From assembly GCA_014529385.2 (NCBI GenBank), contig CM043964.1:104703587-104767586 (forward strand): DNA of 64,000 nt, in the 5' to 3' direction. Of this stretch, positions 25,198-35,211 are shown piece after piece (position 1 is the first letter of the stretch; each line of letters opens with the position of its first letter). This stretch comes from Adiantum capillus-veneris. Taxonomy: Eukaryota > Streptophyta > Polypodiopsida > Polypodiales > Pteridaceae. The position numbers and the translations under genes are program-made. Under the pieces are notes generated by a model. It searched no databases. It worked only from the letters and a program-made list of their open reading frames with translations, and had not been told where the DNA came from.

Positions 25198-26039
25198 TCA
25201 CTCGATCTTTTCTTGGTGGCCTTTGCTGAGCGCGATGATGTCACGCCAGGGGTTGTCCTTACGGAATGAGCAACCAACTTTGCTTTTTGTATCAAGGAAG
25301 TTTGAGAACTGGCATCCTAACAAATCTTCAATCATTCCCAAAGCCTGGTATGCTATTCTGGTTAGCATCGGTCCTGCGTTCATGTAGCTTTTGTTTTTTG
25401 CTGAGCTTTTCAAATTTGCTTCAATCAGGTTTTCCAAAATCAGGTTTGCTTCAATTAGGTTTTTCAAAATGTAAGAACCGTAGTCGCAACCGCAATGTGC
25501 AGGATTGGCTCGGTGTAGCGAGGAGGCTTTTGGACTCTAAAATGCTGAGATATCAATCTCATCGGCAATTCCAGCTCTTCGTATATCATGTCACTGTATT
25601 TGTATTTGTATCTCTTTGCTTTGACAAATGCCTTCTCATTATCCAGTGACTTTGTCTTCGCCAGTAAATCGTGTTGCCCTGGGAGGAAATGCAAAGGTTC
25701 GTTGATGATTTCTTTCGTGATCTTTACTTTCACCTTCGATCCATCCTTGTCTGTGAGCATTGCCTGCCCATCATATTGTATTGAGCTCATGAGCTCGTGG
25801 GCCCTCATGTAATCTGTTCCCCATGGCTGTAATCTAAAAAAATTCTCCAAGTGCACAGCTCGCACTGCCTCTATTACCTCCGGTCTTCGGTGGAGATTCC
25901 ATATCTCTCGTGGCATGATAGTTGTCTTTACCAAGTCACCATCAACATCCTTAAACTTCGAGATGAATATGTGGGCAGAGATTTGAGCAAGTATTACATC
26001 TGAGATGTGAGCCTTTTCATTTGTAGCAAGCTCCGCCAC
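25198..26039 (-). CDS. Accessory ORF of giant element, unrecognised
   Basis: The main frame 26,039-25,464 codes for 191 residues from MAELATNEKAHISDVILAQI through LQPWGTDYMRAHELMSSIQY and FLPGQHDLLAKTKSLDNEKA to QKPPRYTEPILHIAVATTVL. A second frame, 25,467-25,198, continues with FSNFLDTKSKVGCSF, so the original protein was probably longer. The region between them contains a small tandem repeat (AATCAGGTTTGCTTCAATTAG-like). It has the look of the plant retroelement accessory proteins found downstream of integrase, but I cannot assign a domain. Confidence 0.5.
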
Positions 26040-26286
26040 TTCATATGGTGCTGCTGTCTACTGCCTTTCTTTCTTTTGGCAAGGCATTCTGTGTCAGGAG
26101 AATCACAAGCTGTCAGGATTTTCCCTTCGCAATCAATCACATTTAGACTTTTAGTAAAAAACAGTTCAGAAGTTAAAACTGATCATAACTTGAACAAATT
26201 TCATCCATTCTTGTCCATATTTCACCAGTGGGACTAGGAAGACTACAACTATGATTGATTAAAATCTGAGCCAATTCTGGAGCTGA

Positions 26287-27434
26287 GGTACACCGATCGC
26301 GATCGTAGTACAGAGGCCAAAATTAGATTTGATCACATGAGTGGGTTGCTGATAGTTGGAGGGTCATTTTGGTCCACTCTGTGTTTCATTTGAACCACTT
26401 TTGAGTTTGCAGGTCCCAATTCTGGGTAACAAGGGAGTTTTGGACTAGACTCTGACTTTTTATGAGTTTTTGATGTCCAAATGGCTTGAAACTTGCTTGG
26501 TGACTTGAACAAGATGTATACAAGGGATCTGATAGGTTTTGGTCAAAATCTGCAGCTGAGGTACACCGATCGCGATTAGTGTTCTGGGCCTTTTTTTGGT
26601 GAAAACTAGATGGTCATGGACCCCTATGCCTGCCTAGCCCACTGATGATTTATTTCCAAGTTTGGACTTAAAATGAGCAAATTAGAGCAATTTTTCATTG
26701 TTTGACCATATTTTACTAAGTCTAACCATATTGAGTTTTCCTCATGAAATTTGGTTGGATCCTAGAGTTAGTTGAAGTTAGTTTTAGAGCTCCCATTGCT
26801 TCCATGAGGTTCTGCTACCATCAGCCTACTCCATTGTCTGATTTTGACCTTATCAGGCACTTTATACCCTGTTTTAGGAGGTTTTCCAGATTTGTGCATT
26901 TTTCAGGCATTCCTTGGATATCCATGTGATGCTTGAGCATCCCTAAGTGACATTTTGGTCTCTGGCATTGGCTCGGCTCCAATTCTATCTTTGTGTGATC
27001 ATTCGAGACTGAAATGACTATATCTGTACTTGTAGGAGATTCTGAAATCCATTTGAGGTTTTCTACAACTGTTGTGACTCTTATTCGGGCAAGTGTACCT
27101 TTCAAACCATCCATCATTATTTTTAATCGGATTTTGGTAGTTGTAGGTCAAGTTTTCCCTTTTTGGTTGTGTTTGAAAAAAATAGGCCCATTCCATGAGC
27201 AAAATTTGTGCATTTTCCTTGAAAATTCAAGAGAGTGTACTTTTAACTTAGTTCCAAGCCTGGGCCAAATCAAAAGTTGCAAAACCTGCATCTGGGGGCA
27301 CCGATCGCGATTGTACCATAGAGGCCAAAATTGATTTTGACACCAGTAGATTGTAGGCGAGGCTGAGGGGAGGTGTTTTGCATGTCCTGTCCCAATTATT
27401 TTCAGTGAGGTACACCGATCGCGATCGGTGTACC
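26287..27434. repeat. Four copies of the GATCGCGATC near-palindromic motif (3' set)
   Basis: Copies lie at 26,287-26,310, 26,560-26,583, 27,298-27,318 and 27,409-27,434, all in the same orientation. The consensus is GGTACACCGATCGCGATCG followed by TAGTAC. The last copy is a perfect 26-bp palindrome centred on CGATCGCGATCG. Flanks are partly conserved too (AATCTG...GAG before, GGCCAAA...TTAGA after), giving a repeat of about 70 bp in otherwise AT-rich, ORF-poor DNA. Confidence 0.9.
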
Positions 27435-28340
27435 ACCACCAAATTGTGATTTGACCATATGGCTTTGTTCCTGACCTTGTGGGGAGCTCATTAATGTGTT
27501 CTGTGCCTGAATTTTTTTTTTGTTTGGATGCCTCTAAGGGCCCTTGACCTCTTTGACACGATCCGACTTTGATTTGATCCCTTCGCCCGTTTGTGCAATG
27601 ATTCGCGCTTTCATGCGTAATAGACTTGATCTTTACTTGGTAAGGAACATACCTATGAAATCTGGTGTGAAATGCTGGCTCCGACCGTCCCTATGGGGTA
27701 GAAACGTGGCAGCTCGCTCTAGGTCAAGAAGCTCTCTCCTTCTCTCTATAATGTGAAAAGGAACAATGAGCTAGAATTTGGCCTACCTGGTCTATATCTT
27801 CCCGAGATTTTTATGACATAGGGTTGATTTTCGTCACCTTTGATCCCGATATAATCTGCATACCACCTCTGGGTTGAACCGCTTGTCATTCCGGCGTCGT
27901 ATGACCATTTGATGCGATTTTGACGAAATGTAGTGATGATCATTAAGGCTGAAATTCGACATCTTCAGATTAGCTTCATACCTTCCATGCTTGATAACTT
28001 TATCATGATACTTCGACGTTTGCTTCCAAAACTTGATTCCGATACTTGTGAGCGAGATTTTTTTAATTGTTGATGTTTTATTAACAAAAATCAAACAAAC
28101 TAAATTGAAAATACTTATTACCCGGCAAAAATTAGCCAAAATTATTATACTCACCCCTAAGAAAATATTTTCTCTAGAAGCATCCCAATGCTCCTGATTT
28201 TGTCATTACAGCTTATTATTATGCTGATCGGATGATACAAAAACACTAAAAATGCCAGGTTTTGATCGAATATTTTCGAAATTGAACTCTAAATAATGAA
28301 AAAACATGCACATTATGTACATATATACACGTTGGACCCC
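27435..28340. other. ORF-poor region of the giant element
   Basis: AT-rich, no coding frame I trust. It might be an untranslated spacer or intron between the W/K-rich ORF and the 3' accessory ORFs. Confidence 0.4.
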
Positions 28341-29110
28341 TTAATGGCCCTGACTGTTGCTAGATTCATCAATTACTGCCCCCTTCCTTGTCTGAGTCGT
28401 CCCGGACGAAGGTTGGGTGCATGTGCATGGGTTTTGGAATCTCTGTCTATGCATGGCCATGTAATGTGGCCCTATTTTGATGTTTGAGACAATGCGTTGG
28501 GTAATAAGGTGTTGTGCAAGATGCGGGGACTGAATGTAGTTTTTAGTGGCTTTTGATGGAGAGGGTAGCTGTTTATGGAACAGAAGAGCTTGCAGTCGAA
28601 TTTCTCTTTCCTTGATTGTGGGTGTTGTGATGGAAACTATTTTTGGAATCCATTTGTATGCGGTTTGTTGCATCTTTACAGATTCTCCTTTGGTTTTCAC
28701 AAGTTTCCATTGCCATTTTGGGGGTTCAGGCTTCTTGTTTTGAGTTTTGGGTTTCCTTTCGAGCTCTGTCGCCGAATCCTTAGTTTTCTCCAGTTTTGGT
28801 TGCCATTTCCACTCCGGAGTAACTTCTGAAGGTCTTTGAGATGATGCTGCTTTCGTCTGGAGTTTGTCCTTAGGTAGCCATATCTTGCTCGGTTTGTTGG
28901 TCAGCAATCTTTTCTTTATCCATACTTTCCGAATAACCTTTTGTGGTGTTGGTTGATTAGCCGGTTGCTTTTTGTCGATGGGGATACTCGGCCATGAGTG
29001 ATCTGTTTTGGCGAATGGAGCATTAGAAAAAATATGGACTCTCCTTGGGCCTTTTTGATTTGTGAAGGCTTAAGGGAGAACCAATGAGAAGGCTCTTGGG
29101 ATAACCTAGA
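28341..29110 (-). CDS. W/K-rich repetitive ORF of giant element
   Basis: The minus-strand frame runs from about 29,110 (VHIFSNAPFAKTDHSWPSI) through KVIRKVWIKKRLLTNKPS to 28,341. It carries imperfect repeats built around tryptophan and lysine: KIWLPKDKLQTK, PEWKWQPKLEKTK, PPKWQWKLVKTK and AYKWIPKIV. The protein is strongly basic and low in complexity, consistent with RNA or DNA binding. It follows the second protease-like domain, from which it is now separated by the 9.5-kb insertion. Function unknown. Confidence 0.5.
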
Positions 29111-29383
29111 GGGGGAGGAATGGTAGGGGTGCAGCATAATTGTCTCCCTCTTCAATGCTTGGTTCTTAGAGAGAGGTGGGAGGTAGGCTGGGGGGGGGGG
29201 GGGGGTAAATAGGAGGAGAGAGGTGTCATAAAAGAGGGAGGGACCCCCAAAAAAAAAATGTGTATGCTTAAAAACCCTAAAAAGTGATTTTTTTATAAAA
29301 GTTTCAAAGTTGACTCATGTGCCTCCAAAACTGCCCCAAAACATAAACTAACTTAAAAAAGTCAATTTTCCCCCCCAAAATCC

Positions 29384-29386
<3 letters not shown>

Positions 29387-29443
<57 letters not shown>
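29387..29443. repeat. (CT)n microsatellite
   Basis: Pure CT run near the left end of the inserted element, followed by a C/T-rich stretch to about 29,830 that would be a pyrimidine-rich 5' region of gene A. Confidence 0.95.
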
Positions 29444-29448
<5 letters not shown>

Positions 29449-29835
29449 TACTTTTCTCTCCCACACTCTCCCTCTTTCCCCTCCTCCCATTCTCTCTCTA
29501 CAGTCAAGGCAGCCATAGCCAAAAGCTTTTCACCACTCTCTTCCTCTCTCCATAGCTCCCCCTTCTCTCACACCTCCATCAATCCTCTACAGTCCCACAC
29601 TCCATAGCCCACATCTCCACTATCCTCTCTACCTCTCTACCTCTCACTCCTTCCCTCTTTCTCTATCTCCATTGTCAAAGCCACCATAGCCACCATAGGC
29701 AGCTCACCTCACCCTCCCCTCATCTCCTCATTCTCTCTTCACAGTGCCCACACACAGTAGCCCATAGGCAGCTCACCTCTCCCTCACCTTCCTCCCACCC
29801 ATTTCAAATCCCTTCCTAAGCCCAACTTCCCAAGC

Positions 29836-31162
29836 ATGTCCACCCATAGACGGTCCAAACCAGAGATAGAGGAGATTGTGTTGCACAACACAAAAGATTC
29901 AGAGTGGGTATGGATCCCACACGTATTCAAGAAGGGTGCATGGGTCTACATGCAACTGTCACGTGCTGGAACTCATCGCGTACGATGTCGAGGCGTATTG
30001 GAACGTCATTGGAAGGGCCGACTATTGGCATTCAGAGAAACCAAGTCCGGAATGGAGGCCATCGTGCAATACGTCTATAGTGCAACTGAGATCCACCTCA
30101 AGAGAGCTTCAACTCAATTTGCACCTCATTGTAAGTCTTCATGGTTTAGCTATCCCATGCATATGTCATGTCTACGTTTATGCGATCATTATGTTTGACT
30201 AAGGGCATTTGTAAAGATGTTTTTCCATCCAGCTTAGTTTAGGAGCAGCCGCTTGAGTGCCTTTCATGCACGTTCATGGTTGTGCATGCTCACATTGGGG
30301 AGCTTATGTTTACTAATGTCTCATCCAAAAAAACTTACCGAGCAGCGAATATTCATGTACTCCCACAAGTACGTGGTGCCGAAGTCAAGCCAAAGCTATG
30401 GTAGGTTAGAAGCCGTGGAGATGCCCTCATTGGAGAGTGCAGAATGGCCAACTCCATACCATTGGGCTTTGCTTTCTTTCAAGCGCAAGGTGCTGCAAGA
30501 TTTCCAAGGGTCCCTAAAGTTTGGTAAGGCAACCAGATTGGTGGGTCTCAGTTGGCATTGTCCCATTTATTTGTTTGTGCATGCATTCCGCTCTCTGCCG
30601 ATTGTAGAAACACCAACAATCTTTTTTTGCAAAGAAGTTGACATAGATGCAATGGACACCATTCTAGGTGTCAATTGGGGCTATGTTGACGGTTTTCATG
30701 ATGGTGACCGTTATAAGTGCAATGTGTCCCCCACACAGCTTTGCCTTCTGTATTTGAAAGCAAGGTGCACCTTGTATGCACGGTTTAGCTATGAGAGGTG
30801 GATGCACAAACGTGGCAAATGGATACTCTTGCAGCTGACAGCCGAAGAGGTTCAATCCTTTGAAATTCCTGTCCGCATGCCCAATAATGAGGTGGAGGTG
30901 GTTGCAGTGAATCCGCATTGGACTCTTGCTAATCTTCGGGAACACTTTGTCATAATGGGATTCGAGGATGTCAGCAATGCAAGTTTCAAACTGGAACAAC
31001 GCAAGGTCTGCTTTGTGCTTGCTTAGCTACCTTTTCTTATTTTTTGTGGGTATTTGTATTTTGATTGCCCATTTTTTGGTTGTGTAGATTGGAAGGCGGA
31101 TGGAGGCCACTATGCTTGTTTACAAAGATTGGGCTACAGACGAAATCATCTTGTCTAAGTGA
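29836..31162 (+). pseudogene. Gene A of inserted element: unknown three-exon gene
   Basis: Exon 1 is 29,836-30,130 (ATGTCCACCC start), exon 2 is 30,233-31,005 and exon 3 is 31,088-31,162 (ending IILSK then stop). Introns of 102 and 82 bp have GT...AG ends and compatible phases, which supports the model. One in-frame TAG lies at 30,235-30,237 just inside exon 2. The encoded protein would be about 380 residues, with segments such as DSEWVWIPHVFKKGAWVYMQ, TPYHWALLSFKRKVLQDFQG, DAMDTILGVNWGYVDGFHDG, WTLANLREHFVIMGFEDVSN and LVYKDWATDEIIL. I recognise no domain. An alternative frame in exon 1 also looks protein-like, so a frameshift there is possible. Confidence 0.55.
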
Positions 31163-31318
31163 ATTGGCTTGTAACTTTAATCGTTTATATATTGGATATT
31201 TTATTAAAGATTTTGAAAAGTTTTAAGGTGTTGTACTTGATTTTGTACTTGAGTTTTAAGGTGGTGTAAATTTATTTTTAAAATGCATATTTTTTATTTT
31301 TTTCGAGATGGAATATGT

Positions 31319-31329
31319 CTATATAAGGG
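31319..31329 (+). promoter_or_regulatory. Probable TATA box of gene B
   Basis: CTATATAAGGG lies about 80 bp before the ATG of gene B and about 160 bp after the stop of gene A. Confidence 0.55.
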
Positions 31330-31406
31330 GACCACCTCCTCATTTTACCATTTTCATCCCAGCATTGCAGAGAGACCTAGCATACCCAATTGTGCAAAGA
31401 GAAGAC

Positions 31407-32936
31407 ATGGCTGCTACTAGTGCTTTAGATGCATTCCTTACTGAGGTTGGGCATGCAAATTGCCCCGAGCTTCAAGCATTTTTCACAACCCAACCCGATT
31501 TGGAAACCACCTTGACCCTCCACTCTCAATATCTTGAGCACATTACTTCATACATTTCCACGTGCATGGGGAGATTCATTGTTGAGTTACCAAACTGGCC
31601 AGGGCAATGGGTCCCTGAAGGACTTCTCCACCACATCTACCAAGGGGACATGCCATTTCATCAACGGCTTGCACGCTTTGCCACCATAGCACAACCCGCC
31701 AGACAATATGTGCGGCTTGAAGCTGATAATGTGCGAGCAATGCGTAAGGGAAGGATCAGAAACACTTTTTCCTCTGTTCATGCCATAATGGTCTTCCTCC
31801 TTCACGAGTGCCGAGTAGGCCCTGATGTAGTGCTACCACACTTGCAGATCGGCGGGGTACTGGCTGATGTGAAGGACCCCAAGCCTGCGGCCATTGACTC
31901 GTCCCCGCAGAGGAGAGGACGCTTGCCTTGACCTACCCTGTAGGGATTCAAGGCCTCTTGGAGGCCTCTCCATCTGTCGGTTCTCCTCGGGACCGCCAGA
32001 AGGAACCACCACTCGGGATGCTATCCCTGAGGTAGAGATTACCCACTTCTCCTCCATTGTGGTGGGTGGGGAGGAGTTTGTGTTTATGCACGATTTGGAG
32101 AAATCCTTTGAGCTTCGCATGGATGAGTGTTTCGCCATCCTCGATGCCCATGGCAAGTTTGAGGTTGATACCACCACCTCCCATGAGGATGATCTCCTAT
32201 TGCCCATGGGGAATACTTTGGCGGACACAGTGGCGATCGCACAAGCCGAGGTGGCAGCGGCCGAGCAGGCCAAGGTCTTTGAGGAGGATTTTGTGGCTGT
32301 GCATGCCATGTGTTTGGCTAAACGTGCAAGAGTGGATTCACCACCACCTGCTGCAGCACCTCTTTTGCTTGATCCAAAGGGGAAGTCAAGTGTGGATCTT
32401 TACTTGCACCCGGATGCCGATGAGGAGGATCATAGACAAGAGGTATAGATGCTCACTTACATTTGATTGTTACAAATGATTTTGTTAATGTTATATCATA
32501 ATTTTGTGCCATATCTCAGAAAACCTATGTTTTGTAGGATGTTCTGGAGGTTGACGCCTGGGCGCAACGGTCAGGGGGGAGGAGGACGCCGTTCGGACCT
32601 CAAGCGGCACTTGCTCACTACCTCAGCACACTTCCGATTGGTGTCGTGGTGTTTCTCCATGCCGAGTACTCTCCCAATGGTCGCTAAAACATTTCTACTC
32701 TCCGTTCACTCTCCAAGGCGTTGTGTTTAACAACACTTTCCCAATCGGCCAACCTTGTAGTGCTTGTAAAGAAAGATTTTGCAATATCCAGTTTCGATGT
32801 TAACTTTCGCGGGCGCCTTATTGCCCATGTTGGCATGAACCAAGCTGTAGGGGTTAATGACACCCAAGAAATCACAACCACTTTACTTAACAGGGAGCCA
32901 CCCCAAAAGGCCAAGCGCCAGAAAATTGTAGTTTGA
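31407..32936 (+). pseudogene. Gene B of inserted element: unknown gene with frameshift and stop
   Basis: The start ATGGCTGCTACTAG at 31,407 leads into ALDAFLTEVGHANCPELQAF, FIVELPNWPGQWVPEGLLHH and RIRNTFSSVHAIMVFLLHEC. The frame changes near 31,890-31,910 and continues with VGGEEFVFMHDLEKSFELRM and LADTVAIAQAEVAAAEQAKV (helical, Ala/Glu-rich). An intron at 32,443-32,537 (GTATAG...TTTGTAG) leads to a last exon with LAHYLSTLPIGVVVFLHAEY, a TAA at 32,685-32,687, and a basic end KAKRQKIVV. No known family. It converges on the histone gene; about 1.1 kb separates their stop codons. Confidence 0.5.
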
Positions 32937-33202
32937 AAGATCCTAAAGCAAAAGACGGATATCATGTAAAGCATTGATTTCTTTAATGAAAATAATTTTT
33001 GGTGTCTACTACTCTCTTACTTGCAAGGTTTTGAATTTGTTATATGTTGGGATTCCATTGTGTATGAGAAGCACCATAATTTCTGATATGACTACTAAAG
33101 GGTTTAACAGGCATTAAAATTATTAAAATGCATACTTTGTTATATCTAGGCTTCCAAAGTTATGGATGTGCCTACTGAAGGGATTGGAAGGCCCTAAAAT
33201 GG

Positions 33203-33274
33203 GCTGCCACAAGGGCGCGAATTTGGGCCTTCCATCAGCAAATGAAATGGGCAAATGCGCGCCCTTGTGGCAGC
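33203..33274. repeat. GC-rich inverted repeat, copy 1
   Basis: Arms 33,203-33,224 and 33,253-33,274 pair over 22 bp with one mismatch (GCTGCCACAAGGGCGCG and following), with a 28-nt loop. Confidence 0.92.
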
Positions 33275-33628
33275 TGATTTTGGACCCATCTAGGAGCATA
33301 CCCAGGTGCAAAACAAAAAGACAAGACATTAATATGTTTTAGCTGCTCATTTGGGGTAACCTTAAGCCCATCTTGGACCACATAATTAAAGTTGTAATAA
33401 CAAACCACAAGAGGAAACTATGTGGAAATCTCTAGCCCATTTTTGAGTATAGGACTGACTTCACAGATGCAATAACCATCCTTCAAGATTTCTATGCTAC
33501 ATGGACTAAGGGGGGATGATTTCCAGATTCATCTATGCTAATTGAAGCATTGAATCAAACAAAATATCCTTATTGCTTGTTAAAATTATTTGGAAACCAT
33601 TGGAAAGTGTTTGAAATGCACTAGAAAA

Positions 33629-33702
33629 GGCTGCCACAAGGGCGCGCATTTTGTCCATCCATATGCCTCTAGAAGCCCCAAATGCGCGCCCTTGTGGCAG
33701 CC
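33629..33702. repeat. GC-rich inverted repeat, copy 2
   Basis: Perfect 23-bp arms at 33,629-33,651 and 33,680-33,702, built on the same CTGCCACAAGGGCGCGC core as copy 1, with a 28-nt loop of different sequence. Preceding sequence also resembles that before copy 1, so the hairpins are about 430-bp-spaced duplicates. Confidence 0.92.
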
Positions 33703-34067
33703 AGTTTGGGGGCATTCCAAGCCATTTTCAACACTTTGTAGATGCTTTTGCCATGCAATAGTGAGTCACATAGCATGGATGCATCAGGAAGTGCATGCCC
33801 CACTTAGCCAAGGTGCTTAAGGTAGGCAAGTTTTCACAATAACAAGATAATGGCGACATACATACAATAGAAGGTAGACAAAACTTGGACCAGTGCTACA
33901 TCACATGGTACAGAATTAAAACAATACAATGGGCAGTGGGGTATACAATAAAAGACGCCCAATACAATGCACAGAGTGGGGTATACAATCAAAAGATGCT
34001 TGTATTCAAATTCTTCCCAATCTTGGAAGTTCCGTAAATACAAAAAGGTTTGATGCCTAATTACAAG

Positions 34068-34928
34068 CTATTCCTCATGGCGCAAACGGCGAGCAAGCTA
34101 CATATCCTTGGGCATAATGGTTACACGCTTTGCATGGATGGCACATAGGTTCGAATCCTCGAATATGCTAGTTAGATATTGCTCTGCTTCCTCTTGGACT
34201 GCCTCTATGGCCACGGCGCCCATCCGAAACTAAGTGTTGTACAATTGCAAAACCTCCCTGCATAGCCTTGCAAAAGGGGCCCTCCGAATCAAGAGCTCGG
34301 TGCTCTTTTGATAGTGTTGAATCTCCGCAAAAGCACGGTTGCGCTTTCATACCTTTTGAGGTCGACGTGGAGGTGCATTTTTGTCACGAGTTGGGGCAGC
34401 TTGCTTCCTCTTCTTGTAGACAATTCTCTTTCTCTTTTTTTTCTACATAGGCACTTCCAACACCTCATAATCTGATTCCACCCACTCTCCATATGATTCG
34501 TGCTCTTCACTATTGAGCGGATGTAATGGTGTAGGTCCACTCCCTTTAGGAAGTGTCTTACCCCCAATAGACATGTGAGCCTGATAAGTTTGTATTTTGA
34601 CGCCAACCCATGGGGTATCTTCATCCGTTTGAGTCTCTTCGGAGCCTTCTGACGGCTGCTTTTGGCTGTTTGTTTCTTTGCCTTGGTCGCTCTCATCCTC
34701 CCTGTTGCCATCAGAATCGTTGGAGTCCGATGAATAGACAACAAGGCGATGCTTCCCTCTCTCTTTTACTGCTGTAGAGGTCTGGCCATACTCATTTGAA
34801 GCTCGCGCTTCTTCTGTGTGGACTTCACCTGGAGCTTGTGAAGTTCCAGCTTCTGTTGCTGTACCTTTGAGTCGTTGGCCATCCGGCCCCGCTGGATATG
34901 CAATCCTTGCCATTTGTTTTGTTCTTGA
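34068..34928 (-). pseudogene. Histone H3 homologue with long acidic insertion
   Basis: The C-terminal part (34,346-34,068) aligns without gaps to the canonical H3 fold: [20 protein letters not shown] (alpha-N/alpha-1), [17 protein letters not shown] (alpha-2), [20 protein letters not shown] (loop 2, alpha-3) and LARRL. Loop 1 has canonical H3 length rather than the longer plant CENH3 form. At the other end, SRTKQMAR (34,928-34,905) resembles the H3 tail ARTKQTAR, after a possible intron acceptor. Between them lie about 155 residues rich in S, D and E plus a basic stretch (KKKRKRIVYKKRKQ). In-frame stops: TAG at 34,443-34,445, 34,230-34,232 and 34,098-34,100, and TGA at 34,347-34,349. Intact, it would be a chromatin protein; this copy is decayed. 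First exon and start codon are uncertain. Confidence 0.88.
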
Positions 34929-35211
34929 AATTGTAGCACCTAGTAGGGAAAATGACAAAATGAGCGCCTTCAACCTTTAAATAGGTTTTTTGAGATTTGG
35001 GCCCTTTCACACTATGCGGCCAATTGAGTGAAACTCAAATAAACCAATTGAATTTAACAACTAAACCTGGATCATGCGGACGGCTGATGCGACACCCAAA
35101 CGCTGCCTTTAGGATACTTAGTTGCACGCCAAGCTTCATGGCCCAGGGACGCTCGCGAGCATTTTCACTTCTCGGATGTTGCAGTACGGGAGGCGTTGCA
35201 TAACTGCTTTG

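Larger units (their letters stand above)
32937..34067. other. Spacer between convergent gene sets, with two hairpins
   Basis: No ORF is supported. It holds two strong GC-rich inverted repeats described separately, and a duplicated GGGGTATACAAT motif at about 33,938 and 33,978. Confidence 0.6.

Noticed and set aside
28296-28829. Plus-strand ORFs opposite the W/K-rich ORF
   Set aside because: Antisense shadows: the minus-strand frame is longer, repetitive at protein level and on the element's coding strand.
32057-32479. Alternative plus-strand ORF of 140 codons inside gene B
   Set aside because: Trp/Cys/Arg-rich shadow of the helical gene B frame, with no support from splice sites.
29836-32936. 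RAG2-like partner in genes A or B
   Set aside because: No kelch repeats or PHD finger can be seen in either translation; position alone is not evidence.
34068-34928. Centromeric histone CENH3
   Set aside because: Loop 1 aligns to canonical H3 without the extra residues typical of plant CENH3, and [12 protein letters not shown] is canonical. A divergent H3 is the safer name.
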